NCBI RefSeq assembly: GCF_000003605.2
Contig: NW_003133426.1
Coordinates: forward strand, 3,924 to 35,284
Reading direction: 5' to 3'
From: Saccoglossus kowalevskii
Taxonomy: Eukaryota > Hemichordata > Enteropneusta > Harrimaniidae
DNA: 31,361 bases
A program made the translations under genes and the position numbers. The notes under the pieces are model-generated. The model was not told where the DNA came from, did no database searches, and saw only the letters and a program-made list of their open reading frames with translations. Positions 8,949 to 20,519 of the stretch are shown here, one piece after another; the first letter of the stretch is position 1, and the number at the start of each line of letters is the position of its first letter.

Positions 8949-9975
8949 ATAGGGATTCAGTTAGTGTCTTTACTGATCTATCTCTCTATGGATTCAATGC
9001 CAGTGTCATAGATGGATGGGGATTCAGGTAGTGTCTTTACTCATCTATCTCTCTATGGATTCTATGCCAGTGTCATAGATGGATAGGGATTCAGGTAGTG
9101 TCTTTACTCATCTATCTCTCCATAGATTCTTTGCCAGTGTCATAGATAGATAGGGATTCAGGTAGTGTCTTTACTCATCTATCTCTCTATGAAATCTTTG
9201 CCAGTGTCATAGATGGATGTGGATTCAGTTAGTGTCTTTACTCATCTATCTCTCTATGGATTCAATGCCAGTGTCATAGATGGATAGGGATTCAGTTAGT
9301 GTCTTTACTGATCTATCTCTCTATGGATTCAATGCCAGTGTCATAGATGGATGGGGATTCAGGTAGTGTCTTTACTCATCTATCTCTCTATGGATTCTTT
9401 GCCAGTGTCATAGATGGATGGGGATTCAGGTAGTGTCTTTACTCATCTATCTCTCTATAGATTCTTTGCCAGTGTCACAGATGGATGGGGATTCAGGTAG
9501 TGTCTTCACTCATCTATCTCTCTATGGATTCTTTGCCAGTGTCATAGATGGATAGGGATTCAGGTAGTGTCTTTACTCATCTATCTCTCTATACATTCTT
9601 TGCCAGTGTCATAGATGGATGGGGATTCAGGTAGTGTCTTTACTCATCTATCTCTCTATGGATTCTTTGCTTGTGTCATAGATGGATGGGGATTCAGGTA
9701 GTGTCTTTACTCATCTATCTCTCTATGGATTCTTTGCCAGTGTCATAGATGGATGGGGATTCAGGTAGTGTCTTTACTCATCTATCTCTCTATGGATTCT
9801 TTGCCAGTGTCATAGATGGATGGGGATTCAGGTAGTGTCTTTACTCATCTATCTCTCTATAGATTCTTTGCCAGTGTCACAGATGGATGGGGATTCAGGT
9901 AGTGTCTTTACTCATCTATCTCTCCATAGATTCTTTGCCAGTGTAATAGATGGATGAGGATTCAGGTAGTGTCTT
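8900..9975 (+). repeat. About 1.08-kb (16-mer) HOR block, right copy
   Basis: Partner of 3075-4150. Its middle also matches 10457-10810 at offset 1,407 bp (21 monomers; TGAAATC 9191 with 10598), so parts of this block exist at least three times. The block runs seamlessly into the next one at 9482. Confidence 0.83.
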
Positions 9976-10395
9976 CACTCATCTATCTCTCTATGGATTC
10001 TTTGCCAGTGTCATAGATGGATGGGGATTCAGGTAGTGTCTTTACTCATCTATCTCTCTATGGATTCAATGCCAGTGTCATAGATGGATTGGGATTCAGG
10101 TAGTGTCTTCACTCATCTATCTCTCTATGGATTCTTTGCCAGTGTCATAGATGGATGGGGATTCAGGCAGTGTCTTTACTCATCTGTCTCTCTATGGATT
10201 CAATGCCAGTGTCATAGATGGATGGGGATTCAGGTAGTGTCTTCACTCATCTATCTCTCTATGGATTCTTTGCCAGTGTCATAGATGGATGGGGATTCAG
10301 GTAGTGTCTTTACTCATCTATCTCTCTATGGATTCAATGCCAGTGTCATAGATGGATGGGGATTCAGGTAGTGTCTTCACTCATCTATCTCTCTA
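9482..10395 (+). repeat. 914-bp block shared with 22117-23030
   Basis: Offset 12,635 bp, fixed by ATACATTC 9591 with 22226 and the GATTGGG monomer 10084 with 22719. Both carry CAGGCAG followed by CATCTGTCTC. Differences noted in the right copy: AGATGC for AGATTC near 22566, GGTTGTG for GGTAGTG near 22602 and CACGTAG near 22934. The right part (9908-10398) matches 21270-21760 as well, which lies 1,273 bp (19 monomers) before the second copy. Confidence 0.84.
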
Positions 10396-11400
10396 TGGAT
10401 TCTTTGCCAGTGTCATAGATGGATGGGGATTCAGGTAGTGTCTTTACTCATCTATCTCTCTATGGATTCTATGCCAGTGTCATAGATGGATAGGGATTCA
10501 GGTAGTGTCTTTACTCATCTATCTCTCCATAGATTCTTTGCCAGTGTCATAGATAGATAGGGATTCAGGTAGTGTCTTTACTCATCTATCTCTCTATGAA
10601 ATCTTTGCCAGTGTCATAGATGGATGTGGATTCAGTTAGTGTCTTTACTCATCTATCTCTCTATGGATTCAATGCCAGTGTCATAGATGGATAGGGATTC
10701 AGTTAGTGTCTTTACTGATCTATCTCTCTATGGATTCAATGCCAGTGTCATAGATGGATGGGGATTCAGGTAGTGTCTTTACTCATCTATCTCTCTATGG
10801 ATTCTTTGCCAGTGTCGTAGATGGATGGGGATTCAGGTAGTGTCTTTACTCATCTATCTCTCTATAGATTCTTTGCCAGTGTCACAGATGGATGGGGATT
10901 CAGGTAGTGTCTTCACTCATCTATCTCTCTATGGATTCTTTGCCAGTGTCATAGATGGATGGGGATTCAGGTAGTGTCTTTACTCATCTATCTCTCTATA
11001 GATACTTTGCCAGTGTCATAGATGGATGGGAATTCAGTTAGTGTCTTTACTCATCTATCTCTCTATGGATTCTTTGCCAGTGTCATAGATGGATGGGGAT
11101 TCAGGTAGTGTCTTTACTCATCTATGTCTCTATGGATTCTTTGCCAGTGTCATAGATAGATAGGGATTCAGGTAGTGTCTTTACTCATCTATCTCTCTAT
11201 GGATTCAATGCCAGTGTCATAGATGGATGGGGATTCAGGTAGTGTCTTCACTCATCTATCTCTCTATGGATTCTTTGCCAGTGTCATAGATGGATGGGGA
11301 TTCAGGTAGTGTCTTCACTCATCTATCTCTCTATGGATTCTGTGCCAGTGTCATAGATGGATGGGGATTCAGTTAGTGTCTTTACTCATCTATCTCTCTA
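10396..11400 (+). repeat. Mosaic HOR stretch after the 914-bp block
   Basis: Opens with a pentamer-like series (TATGCC, CTCCATAG, TGAAATC, CTGATC) shared with 9050, continues with GTCGTAGATGG (10815) and CACAGATGG, then ATAGATAC/GGGAATTC and TATGTCTCTATGG as at 5.1 kb, and ends with plain CTTCAC monomers and the first TGTGCC monomer (about 11341). It bridges the left domain and the TATTAC domain. Confidence 0.7.
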
Positions 11401-13135
11401 TGGATTCAATGCCAGTGTCATAGATGGATTGGGTTTCAGGTAGTGTCTTCACTCATCTATCTCTCTATGGATTCTTTGCCAGTGTCATAGATGGATGGCG
11501 ATTCAGGCAGTGTCTTTACTCATCTATCTCTATGGATTCAATGCCAGTGTCATAGATGGATGGGGATTCAGGTAGTGTGTTCACTCATCTATCTCTCTAT
11601 GGATTCTTTGCCAGTGTCATAGATGGATGGGGATTCAGGTAGTGTCTTTACTCATCTATCTCTCTATGGATTCAATGCCAGTGTCATAGATGGATGGGGA
11701 TTCAGGTAGTGTCTTTACTCATCTATCTCTCTATGGATTCAATGCCAGTGTCATAGATGGATGGGGATTCAGGTAGTGTCTTCACTCATCTATCTCTCTA
11801 TGGATTCTTTGCCAGTGTCATAGATGGATGGGGATTCAGGTAGTATCTTTACTCATCTATCTCTCTATGGATTCTATTACAGTGTCATAGATGGATAGGG
11901 ATTCAGGTAGTGTCTTTACTCATCTATCTCTCCATAGATTCTTTGCCTGTGTCATAGATAGATAAGGATTCAGGTAGTGTCTTTACTCATCTATCTCTCT
12001 ATGAATTCTTTGCCAGTGTCATAGATGGATGTGGATTCAGTTAGTGTCTTTACTCATCTATCTCTCTATGGATTCAATGCCAGTGTCATAGATGGATAGG
12101 GATTCAGTTAGTGTCTTTACTGATCTATCTCTCTATGGATTCAATGCCAGTGTCATAGATGGTTGGGGATTCAGGTAGTGTCTTTACTCATCTATCTCTA
12201 TGGATTCAATGCCAGTGTCATAGATGGATGGGGATTCAGGTAGTGTGTTCACTCATCTATCTCTCTATGGATTCTTTGCCAGTGTCATAGATGGATGGGG
12301 ATTCAGGTAGTGTCTTTACTCATCTATCTCTCTATGGATTCAATGCCAGTGTCATAGATGGATGGGGATTCAGGTAGTGTCTTCACTCATCTATCTCTCT
12401 ATGGATTCTTTGCCAGTGTCATAGATGGATGGGGATTCAGGTAGTATCTTTACTCATCTATCTCTCTATGGATTCTATTACAGTGTCATAGATGGATAGG
12501 GATTCAGGTAGTGTCTTCACTCATCTATCTCTCTATGGATTCTTTGCCAGTGTCATAGATGGATGGCGATTCAGGCAGTGTCTTTACTCATCTATCTCTA
12601 TGGATTCAATGCCAGTGTCATAGATGGATGGGGATTCAGGTAGTGTGTTCACTCATCTCTCTATGGATTCTGTGCCAGTGTCATAGATGGATGGGGATTC
12701 AGTTAGTGTCTTTACTCATCTATCTCTCTATGGATTCAATGCCAGTGTCATAGATGGATTGGGATTCAGGTAGTGTCTTCACTCATCTATCTCTCTATGG
12801 ATTCTTTGCCAGTGTCATAGATGGATGGCGATTCAGGCAGTGTCTTTACTCATCTATCTCTATGGATTCAATGCCAGTGTCATAGATGGATGGGGATTCA
12901 GGTAGTGTGTTCACTCATCTATCTCTCTATGGATTCTTTGCCAGTGTCATAGATGGATGGGGATTCAGGTAGTGTCTTTACTCATCTATCTCTCTATGGA
13001 TTCAATGCCAGTGTCATAGATGGATGGGGATTCAGGTAGTGTCTTCACTCATCTATCTCTCTATGGATTCTTTGCCAGTGTCATAGATGGATGGGGATTC
13101 AGGTAGTATCTTTACTCATCTATCTCTCTATGGAT

Positions 13136-14136
13136 TCTATTACAGTGTCATAGATGGATAGGGATTCAGGTAGTGTCTTTACTCATCTATCTCTCCATAG
13201 ATTCTTTGCCTGTGTCATAGATAGATAAGGATTCAGGTAGTGTCTTTACTCATCTATCTCTATGAATCCTTTGCCAGTGTCATAGATGGATGTGGATTCA
13301 GTTAGTGTCTTTACTCATCTATCTCTCTATGGATTCAATGCCAGTGTCATAGATGGATAGGGATTCAGTTAGTGTCTTTACTGATCTATCTCTCTATGGA
13401 TTCAATGCCAGTGTCATAGATGGATGGGGATTCAGGTAGTGTCTTTACTCATCTATCTCTCTATGGATTCAATGCCAGTGTAATAGATGGATTGGGATTC
13501 AGGTAGTGTCTTCACTCATCTATCTCTCTATGGATTCAATGCCAGTGTCATAGATGGATGGGGATTCAGGTAGTGTCTTTACTCATCTATCTCTCTATGG
13601 ATTCAATGCCAGTGTCATAGATGGATGGGGATTCAGGTAGTGTCTTCACTCATCTATCTCTCTATGGATTCTGTGCCAGTGTCATAGATGGATGGGGATT
13701 CAGTTAGTGTCTTTACTCATCTATCTCTCTATGGATTCAATGCCAGTGTCATAGATGGATTGGGATTCAGGTAGTGTCTTCACTCATCTATCTCTCTATG
13801 GATTCTTTGCCAGTGTCATAGATGGATGGCGATTCAGGCAGTGTCTTTACTCATCTATCTCTATGGATTCAATGCCAGTGTCATAGATGGATGGGGATTC
13901 AGGTAGTGTGTTCACTCATCTATCTCTCTATGGATTCTTTGCCAGTGTCATAGATGGATGGGGATTCAGGTAGTGTCTTTACTCATCTATCTCTCTATGG
14001 ATTCAATGCCAGTGTCATAGATGGATGGGGATTCAGGTAGTGTCTTCACTCATCTATCTCTCTATGGATTCTTTGCCAGTGTCATAGATGGATGGGGATT
14101 CACGTAGTATCTTTACTCATCTATCTCTCTATGGAT
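13136..14136 (+). repeat. 15-mer unit of the TATTAC HOR
   Basis: From one TATTAC monomer to the next this unit spans 1,001 bp. The same variant order is found at 27656-28524 (869 bp, 13 monomers) and 30332-31267 (936 bp, 14 monomers). They differ mainly by the number of plain monomers between GTGTGTTCAC and GTATCTTTAC near the right end. Private changes include TATGAATCC near 13263 here, against CATCTTTCTC shared by the two right copies. Confidence 0.82.
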
Positions 14137-14708
14137 TCTATTACAGTGTCATAGATGGATAGGGATTCAGGTAGTGTCTTTACTCATCTATCTCTCCATA
14201 GATTCTTTGCCTGTGTCATAGATAGATAAGGATTCAGGTAGTGTCTTTACTCATCTATCTCTCTATGAATTCTTTGCCAGTGTCATAGATGGATGTGGAT
14301 TCAGTTAGTGTCCTTACTCATCTATCTCTCTATGGATTCAATGCCAGTGTCATAGATGGATGGGGATTCAGGTAGTGTGTTCACTCATCTATCTCTCTAT
14401 GGATTCTTTGCCAGTGTCATAGATGGATGGGGATTCAGGTAGTGTCTTTACTCATCTATCTCTCTATGGATTCAATGCCAGTGTCATAGATGGATGGGGA
14501 TTCAGGTAGTGTCTTCACTCATCTATCTCTCTATGGATTCTTTGCCAGTGTCATAGATGGATGGGGATTCAGGTAGTATCTTTACTCATCTATCTCTCTA
14601 TGGATTCTATTACAGTGTCATAGATGGATAGGGATTCAGGTAGTGTCTTCACTCATCTATCTCTCTATGGATTCTTTGCCAGTGTCATAGATGGATGGCG
14701 ATTCAGGC

Positions 14709-15527
14709 AGTGTCTTTACTCATCTATCTCTATGGATTCAATGCCAGTGTCATAGATGGATGGGGATTCAGGTAGTGTGTTCACTCATCTATCTCTCTAT
14801 GGATTCTGTGCCAGTGTCATAGATGGATGGGGATTCAGTTAGTGTCTTTACTCATCTATCTCTCTATGGATTCAATGCCAGTGTCATAGATGGATTGGGA
14901 TTCAGGTAGTGTCTTTACTCATCTATCTCTCTATGGATTCTTTGCCAGTGTCATAGATGGATGGCGATTCAGGCAGTGTCTTTACTCATCTATCTCTCTA
15001 TGGATTCAATGCCAGTGTCATAGATGGATGGGGATTCAGGTAGTGTCTTCACTCATCTATCTCTCTATGGATTCTTTGCCAGTGTCATAGATGGATGGGG
15101 ATTCAGGTAGTATCTTTACTCATCTATCTCTCTATGGATTCTATTACAGTGTCATAGATGGATAGGGATTCAGGTAGTGTCTTTACTCATCTATCTCTCC
15201 ATAGATTCTTTGCCTGTGTCATAGATAGATAAGGATTCAGGTAGTGTCTTTACTCATCTATCTCTCTATGAATTCTTTGCCAGTGTCATAGATGGATGTG
15301 GATTCAGTTAGTGTCTTTACTCATCTATCTCTCTATGGATTCAATGCCAGTGTCATAGATGGATAGGGATTCAGTTAGTGTCTTTACTGATCTATCTCTC
15401 TATGGATTCAATGCCAGTGTCATAGATGGATGGGGATTCAGGTAGTGTCTTTACTCATCTATCTCTCTATGGATTCAATGCCAGTGTAATAGATGGATTG
15501 GGATTCAGGTAGTGTCTTCACTCATCT
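14709..15527 (+). repeat. 819-bp segment repeated at 29901-30719
   Basis: Offset 15,192 bp without indels: TATTAC 15140 with 30332 and the GATTGGG monomer 14890 with 30082. I found no differing base by eye over about 12 monomers. Limits: CAGGCAG (14708) faces CAGGTAG (29900), and CATCTATCT (15528) faces CATCTTTCT (30720). Confidence 0.85.
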
Positions 15528-16276
15528 ATCTCTCTATGGATTCTTTGCCAGTGTCATAGATGGATGGGGATTCAGGCAGTGTCTTTACTCATCTATCTCT
15601 CTATGGATTCAATGCCAGTGTCATAGATGGATGGGGATTCAGGTAGTGTCTTCACTCATCTATCTCTCTATGGATTCTTTGCCAGTGTCATAGATGGATG
15701 GGGATTCAGGTAGTGTCTTTACTCATCTATCTCTCTATGGATTCAATGCCAGTGTCATAGATGGATGGGGATTCAGGTAGTGTCTTCACTCATCTATCTC
15801 TCTATGGATTCAATGCCAGTGTCATAGATGGATGGGGATTCAGGTAGTGTGTTCACTCATCTATCTCTCTATGGATTCTTTTGCCAATGTCATAGATGGA
15901 TGGGGATTCAGTAGTGTCTTTTACTCATCTATCTCTCTATGGATTCAATGCCAGTGTCATAGATGGATGGGGATTCAGGTAGTGTCTTCACTCATCTATC
16001 TCTCTATGGATTCTTTGCCAGTGTCATAGATGGATGGGGATTCAGGTAGTATCTTTACTCATCTATCTCTCTATGGATTCAATGCCAGTGTCATAGATGG
16101 ATAGGGATTCAGTTAGTGTCTTTACTCATCTATCTCTCTATGGATTCATTGCCAGTGTCATAGATGGATGGGGATTCAGGTAGTGTCTTTACTCATCTAT
16201 CTCTCTATAGATTCTTTGCCAGTGTCACAGATGGATGGGGATTCAGGTTGTGTCTTTACTCATCTATCTCTCTATA
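15528..16276 (+). repeat. Plain-monomer run with indel-rich copies
   Basis: Alternating CAATGCC/CTTCAC and TTTGCC monomers resemble 26736-27655 and 28878-29797 but with one monomer fewer. The copy at 15874-15925 is unusual: TTCTTTTGCCAATGTC (extra T, G to A), CAGTAGTG (lost G) and TCTTTTAC (extra T) lie within about 50 bp, which could be mutation or base-calling error. CATTGCC near 16146 is private. Confidence 0.7.
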
Positions 16277-17344
16277 GATACTTTGCCAGTGTCATAGATG
16301 GATGGGAATTCAGTTAGTGTCTTTACTCATCTGTCTCTCTATGGATCTTTGCCAGTGTCATAGATGGATGGGGATTCAGGTAGTGTCTTTACTCATCTAT
16401 CTCTCTATAGATTCTTTGCCAGTGTCACAGATGGATGGGGATTCAGGTAGTGTCTTCACTCATCTATCTCTCTATGGATTCTTTGCCAGTGTCATAGATG
16501 GATAGGGATTCAGGTAGTGTCTTTACTCATCTATCTCTCTATACATTCTTTGCCAGTGTCATAGATGGATGGGGATTCAGGTAATGTCTTTACTCATCTA
16601 TCTCTCTATAGATTCTTTGCCAGTGTCATAGATGGATGTGATTCAGGTAGTGTCTTTACTCATCTATCTCTCTATGGATTCTTTGCTTGTGTCATAGATG
16701 GATGGGGATTCAGGTAGTGTCTTTACTCATCTATCTCTCTATGGATTCTTTGCCAGTGTCATAGATGGATGGGGATTCAGGTAGTGTCTTTACTCATCTA
16801 TCTCTCTATGGATACTTTGCCAGTGTCATAGATGGATGGGAATTCAGTTAGTGTCTTTACTCATCTGTCTCTCTATGGATCTTTGCCAGTGTCATAGATG
16901 GATGGGGATTCAGGTAGTGTCTTTACTCATCTATCTCTCTATAGATTCTTTGCCAGTGTCACAGATGGATGGGGATTCAGGTAGTGTCTTCACTCATCTA
17001 TCTCTCTATGGATTCTTTGCCAGTGTCATAGATGGATAGGGATTCAGGTAGTGTCTTTACTCATCTATCTCTCTATACATTCTTTGCCAGTGTCATAGAT
17101 GGATGGGGATTCAGGTAATGTCTTTACTCATCTATCTCTCTATAGATTCTTTGCCAGTGTCATAGATGGATGTGATTCAGGTAGTGTCTTTACTCATCTA
17201 TCTCTCTATGGATTCTTTGCTTGTGTCATAGATGGATGGGGATTCAGGTAGTGTCTTTACTCATCTATCTCTCTATGGATTCTTTGCCAGTGTCATAGAT
17301 GGATGGGGATTCAGGTAGTGTCTTTACTCATCTATCTCTCTATG
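16277..17344 (+). repeat. 534-bp tandem duplication (8-mer HOR)
   Basis: 16277-16810 and 16811-17344 read the same throughout. Shared rare marks are CATCTGTCTCTCTATGGATC, GGTAATGTC (16571 and 17105) and GATGTGATTC, which has lost one G (about 16632 and 17166). The length is eight monomers minus 2 bp. A partial relative with GGTAATGTC and GATGGGATTC lies near 20258-20320. Such agreement implies a very recent unequal exchange, or a duplicated assembly step. Confidence 0.88.
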
Positions 17345-18836
17345 GATTCTTTGCCAGTGTCATAGATGGATGGGGATTCAGGTAGTGTCTTTACTCATCT
17401 ATCTCTCTATGGGTTCTTTGCCAGTGTCATAGATGGATGGGGATTCAGGTAGTGTCTTTACTCATCTATCTCTCTATGGATTCTTTGCTAGTTTCATAGA
17501 TGGATGGGGATTCAGGTAGTGTCTTTACTCATCTATCTCTATGGATTCAATGCCTGTGTCATAGACGGATGGGGATTCAGGTAGTGTCTTTACTCATCTA
17601 TCTCTCTATGGGTTCTTCTTCCAGTGTCATAGATGGATGGGGATTCAGGTAGTGTCTTTACTCATCTATCTCTCTATGGGTTCTTTGCCAGTGTCATAGA
17701 TGGATGGGGATTCAGCTATTGTCTTTACTCATCTATCTCTTTATGGATTCTTTGCCAGTGTCATAGATGGATGGGATTCAGGTAGTGTCTTTACTCATCT
17801 ATCTCTCTATGGATTCTTTGCTTGTGTCATAGATGGATGGGGATTCAGGTAGTGTCTTTACTCATCTATCTCTCTATGGATTCTTTGCCAGTGTCATAGA
17901 TGGATGGGGATTCAGGTAGTGTCTTTTCTCATCTATCTCTCTATGGATTCTTTGCCAGTGTCATAGATGGATGGGGATTCAGGTAGTGTCTTTACTCATC
18001 TATCTCTCTATGGGTCCTTTGCCAGTGTCATAGGTGGATGGGGATTCAGGTAGTGTCTTTACTCATCTATCTCTCTATGGATTCTTTGCCAGTGTCATAG
18101 ATGGATGGGGATTCAGGTAGTGTCTTTACTCATCCATCTCTCTATGGATTCTTTGCCAGTGTCATAGATGGATGGGAATTCAGGTAGTGTCTTTACTCAT
18201 CTATCTTTCTATGGATTTTTTGCCAGTGTCATAGATGGATGGGAATTCAGGTAGTGTCTTTACTCATCTATCTTTCTATGGATTTTTTGCCAGTGTCATA
18301 GATGGATGAGAATTCAGGTAGTGTCTTTACTCATCTACCTCTCTATAGATTCTTTGCCAGTGTCATAGATGGATAGGGATTCAGGTAGTGTCTTTACTCA
18401 TCTATCTCTCTATAGATTCTTTGCCAGTGTCACAAATGGATGGGAATTCAGGTAGTGTCTTTACTCATCTATCTCTCTATGGATTCTTTGCTTGTGTCAT
18501 AGATGGATGGTGATTCAGGTAGTGTCTTTACTCATCTATCTCTCTATAGATCTTTGCCAGTGTCATAGATGGATGGGGATTCAGGTAGTGTCTTTACTCA
18601 TCTATCTCTCTATGGATTCTTTGCCAGTGTCATAGATGGATGGGGATTCAGGTAGTGTCTTTACTCATCTATCTCTCTATGGATTATTTGCCAGTGTCAT
18701 AGATGGATGGGAATTCAGGTAGTGTCTTTACTCATCTATCTTTCTATGGATTTTTTGCCAGTGTCATAGATGGATGGGAATTCAGGTAGTGTCTTTACTC
18801 ATCTATCTCTCTATGGATTCAATGCCAGTGTCATAG
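17345..18836 (+). repeat. Degenerate zone with private variants
   Basis: Monomers here carry many changes not seen elsewhere: GCTAGTTTCATAG (17488), CATAGACGG (17561), TTTTCTC (17930), CATAGGTGG (18030), CATCCATC (18131), CATCTACCTC (18331), CACAAATGG (18431) and GGATTATTTGCC (18681). CTTTCTATGG with TTTTTTGCC (about 18206, 18273 and 18741) forms a short local 67-bp doublet. Apart from 17577-17990 the zone has no long partner block, so it resembles an older, less homogenised island. Confidence 0.72.
17577..17990 (+). repeat. About 414-bp block shared with 20520-20933
   Basis: GGTTCTTCTTCCAG (17611 and 20554), CAGCTATTGTC with TCTTTATGG (17713 and 20656), GATGGGATTC and TTGCTTGTGTC recur at offset 2,943 bp. 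These markers occur only in these two places. Confidence 0.83.
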
Positions 18837-20029
18837 ATGGATTGGGATTCAGGTAGTGTCTTCACTCATCTATCTCTCTATGGATTCTTTGCCAGTGTCA
18901 TAGATGGATGGGGATTCAGGCAGTGTCTTTACTCATCTATCTCTCTATGGATTCAATGCCAGTGTCATAGATGGATGGGGATTCAGGTAGTGTCTTCACT
19001 CATCTATCTCTCTATGGATTCTTTGCCAGTGTCATAGATGGATGGGGATTCAGGTAGTGTCTTTACTCATCTATCTCTCAATGGATTCAATGCCAGTGTC
19101 ATAGATGGATGGGGATTCAGGTAGTGTCTTCACTCATCTATCTCTCTATGGATTCTATGCCAGTGTCATAGATGGATAGGGATTCAGGTAGTGTCTTTAC
19201 TCATCTATCTCTCCATAGATTCTTTGCCAGTGTCATAGATAGATAGTGATTCAGGTAGTGTCTTTACTCATCTCTCTATGGGTTCTTTGCCAGTGTCATA
19301 GATGGATGTGGATTCAGTTAGTGTCGTTACTCATCTATCTCTTTATGGATTCAATGCCAGTGTCATAGATGGATAGGGATTCAGTTAGTGTCTTTACTGA
19401 TCTATCTCTCTATGGATTCAATGCCAGTGTCATAGATGGATGGGGATTCAGGTAGTGTCTTTACTCATCTATCTCTCTATGGATTCAATGCCAGTGTAAT
19501 AGATGGATTGGGATTCAGGTAGTGTCTTCACTCATCTATCTCTCTATGGATTCTTTGCCAGTGTCATAGATGGATGGGGATTCAGGCAGTGTCTTTACTC
19601 ATCTATCTCTCTATGGATTCAATGCCAGTGTCATAGATGGATGGGGATTCAGGTAGTGTCTTCACTCATCTATCTCTCTATGGATTCTTTGCCAGTGTCA
19701 TAGATGGATGGGGATTCAGGTAGTATCTTTACTCATCTATCTCTCTATGGATTCTATGCCAGTGTCATAGATGGATAGGGACTCAGGTCGTGTCTTTACT
19801 CATCTATCTCTCTATAGATTCTTTGCCAGTGTCATAGATGGATGGGGATTCAGATAGTGTCTTTACTCATCTATCTCTCTATAGATTCTTTGCCAGTGTC
19901 ACAGATGGATGGGGATTCAGGTTGTGTCTTTACTCATCTATCTCTCTATAGATACTTTGCCAGTGTCATAGATGTATGGGAATTCAGTTAGTGTCTTTAC
20001 TCATCTATCTCTCTATGGATTCTTTGCCA
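18837..20029 (+). repeat. HOR stretch with two GATTGGG series
   Basis: Two GATTGGG/CAGGCAG series start at 18837 and 19503. Between them lie TATGCC, CTCCATAG with GATAGATAGTG, a 4-bp loss in CATCTCTCTATGGG near 19272, GTGTCGTTAC near 19325 and the CTGATC monomer. The second series is a copy of the 8-mer at 5393 and 6733, with private changes CAGATAG (19851) and GATGTATGGG (19974). Confidence 0.75.
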
Positions 20030-20519
20030 GTGTCATAGATGGATGGGGATTCAGGTTAGTGTCTTTACTCATCTATCTCTCTATAGATACTTTGCCAGTG
20101 TCATAGATGGATGGGAATTCAGTTAGTGTCTTTACTCATCTATCTCTCTATGGATTCTTTGCCAGTGTCATAGATGGATAGGGATTCAGGTAGTGTCTTT
20201 ACTCATCTATCTCTCTATACATTCTTTGCCAGTGTCATAGATGGATGGGGATTCAGGTAATGTCTTTACTCATCTATCTCTCTATAGATTCTTTGCCAGT
20301 GTCATAGATGGATGGGATTCAGGTAGTGTCTTTACTCATCTATCTCTCTATGGATTCTTTGCTTGTGTCATAGATGGATGGGGATTCAGGTAGTGTCTTT
20401 ACTCATCTATCTCTCTATGGATTCTTTGCCAGTGTCATAGATGGATGGGGATTCAGGTAGTGTCTTTACTCATCTATCTCTCTATGGATTCTTTGCCAGT
20501 GTCATAGATGCATGGGGAT
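20030..20519 (+). repeat. HOR fragments related to the 534-bp unit
   Basis: ATAGATAC/GGGAATTC occurs twice, then ATACATTC, GGTAATGTC, GATGGGATTC and TTGCTTGTGTC, the same order as in the 534-bp unit at 16.3 kb but lacking its CATCTGTCTC monomer. One G is gained in CAGGTTAGTG near 20054. GATGCATGG near 20509 is private. Confidence 0.7.

Larger units (their letters stand above)
11401..15527 (+). repeat. TATTAC-marked HOR domain, left instance
   Basis: A monomer ending TATTACAG instead of TTTGCCAG appears at 11873, 12474, 13136, 14137, 14606 and 15140 and nowhere else before 27.6 kb. It is always preceded by GTATCTTTAC and followed by GATAGGG, in most cases then CTCCATAG, GCCTGTGTC and GATAGATAAGG. 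Other markers confined largely to this domain are GTGTGTTCAC, GATGGCG with CAGGCAG, and the 2-bp-shorter TATCTCTATGG. Spacings are multiples of 67 minus 0-8 bp, the shortfall reflecting these small deletions. The domain reads as several rounds of exchange among 7- to 15-monomer units. Confidence 0.82.

Noticed and set aside
12559-12753. The 64-residue frame at 12559-12753 as a distinct protein
   Set aside because: It differs from the others because of the 2-bp and 4-bp losses in the pyrimidine tract; otherwise it is the same satellite translation.
16302-17039. Paired 67-residue frames at 16302-16505 and 16836-17039 as a duplicated gene
   Set aside because: They are the same frame in the two copies of the 534-bp satellite duplication.
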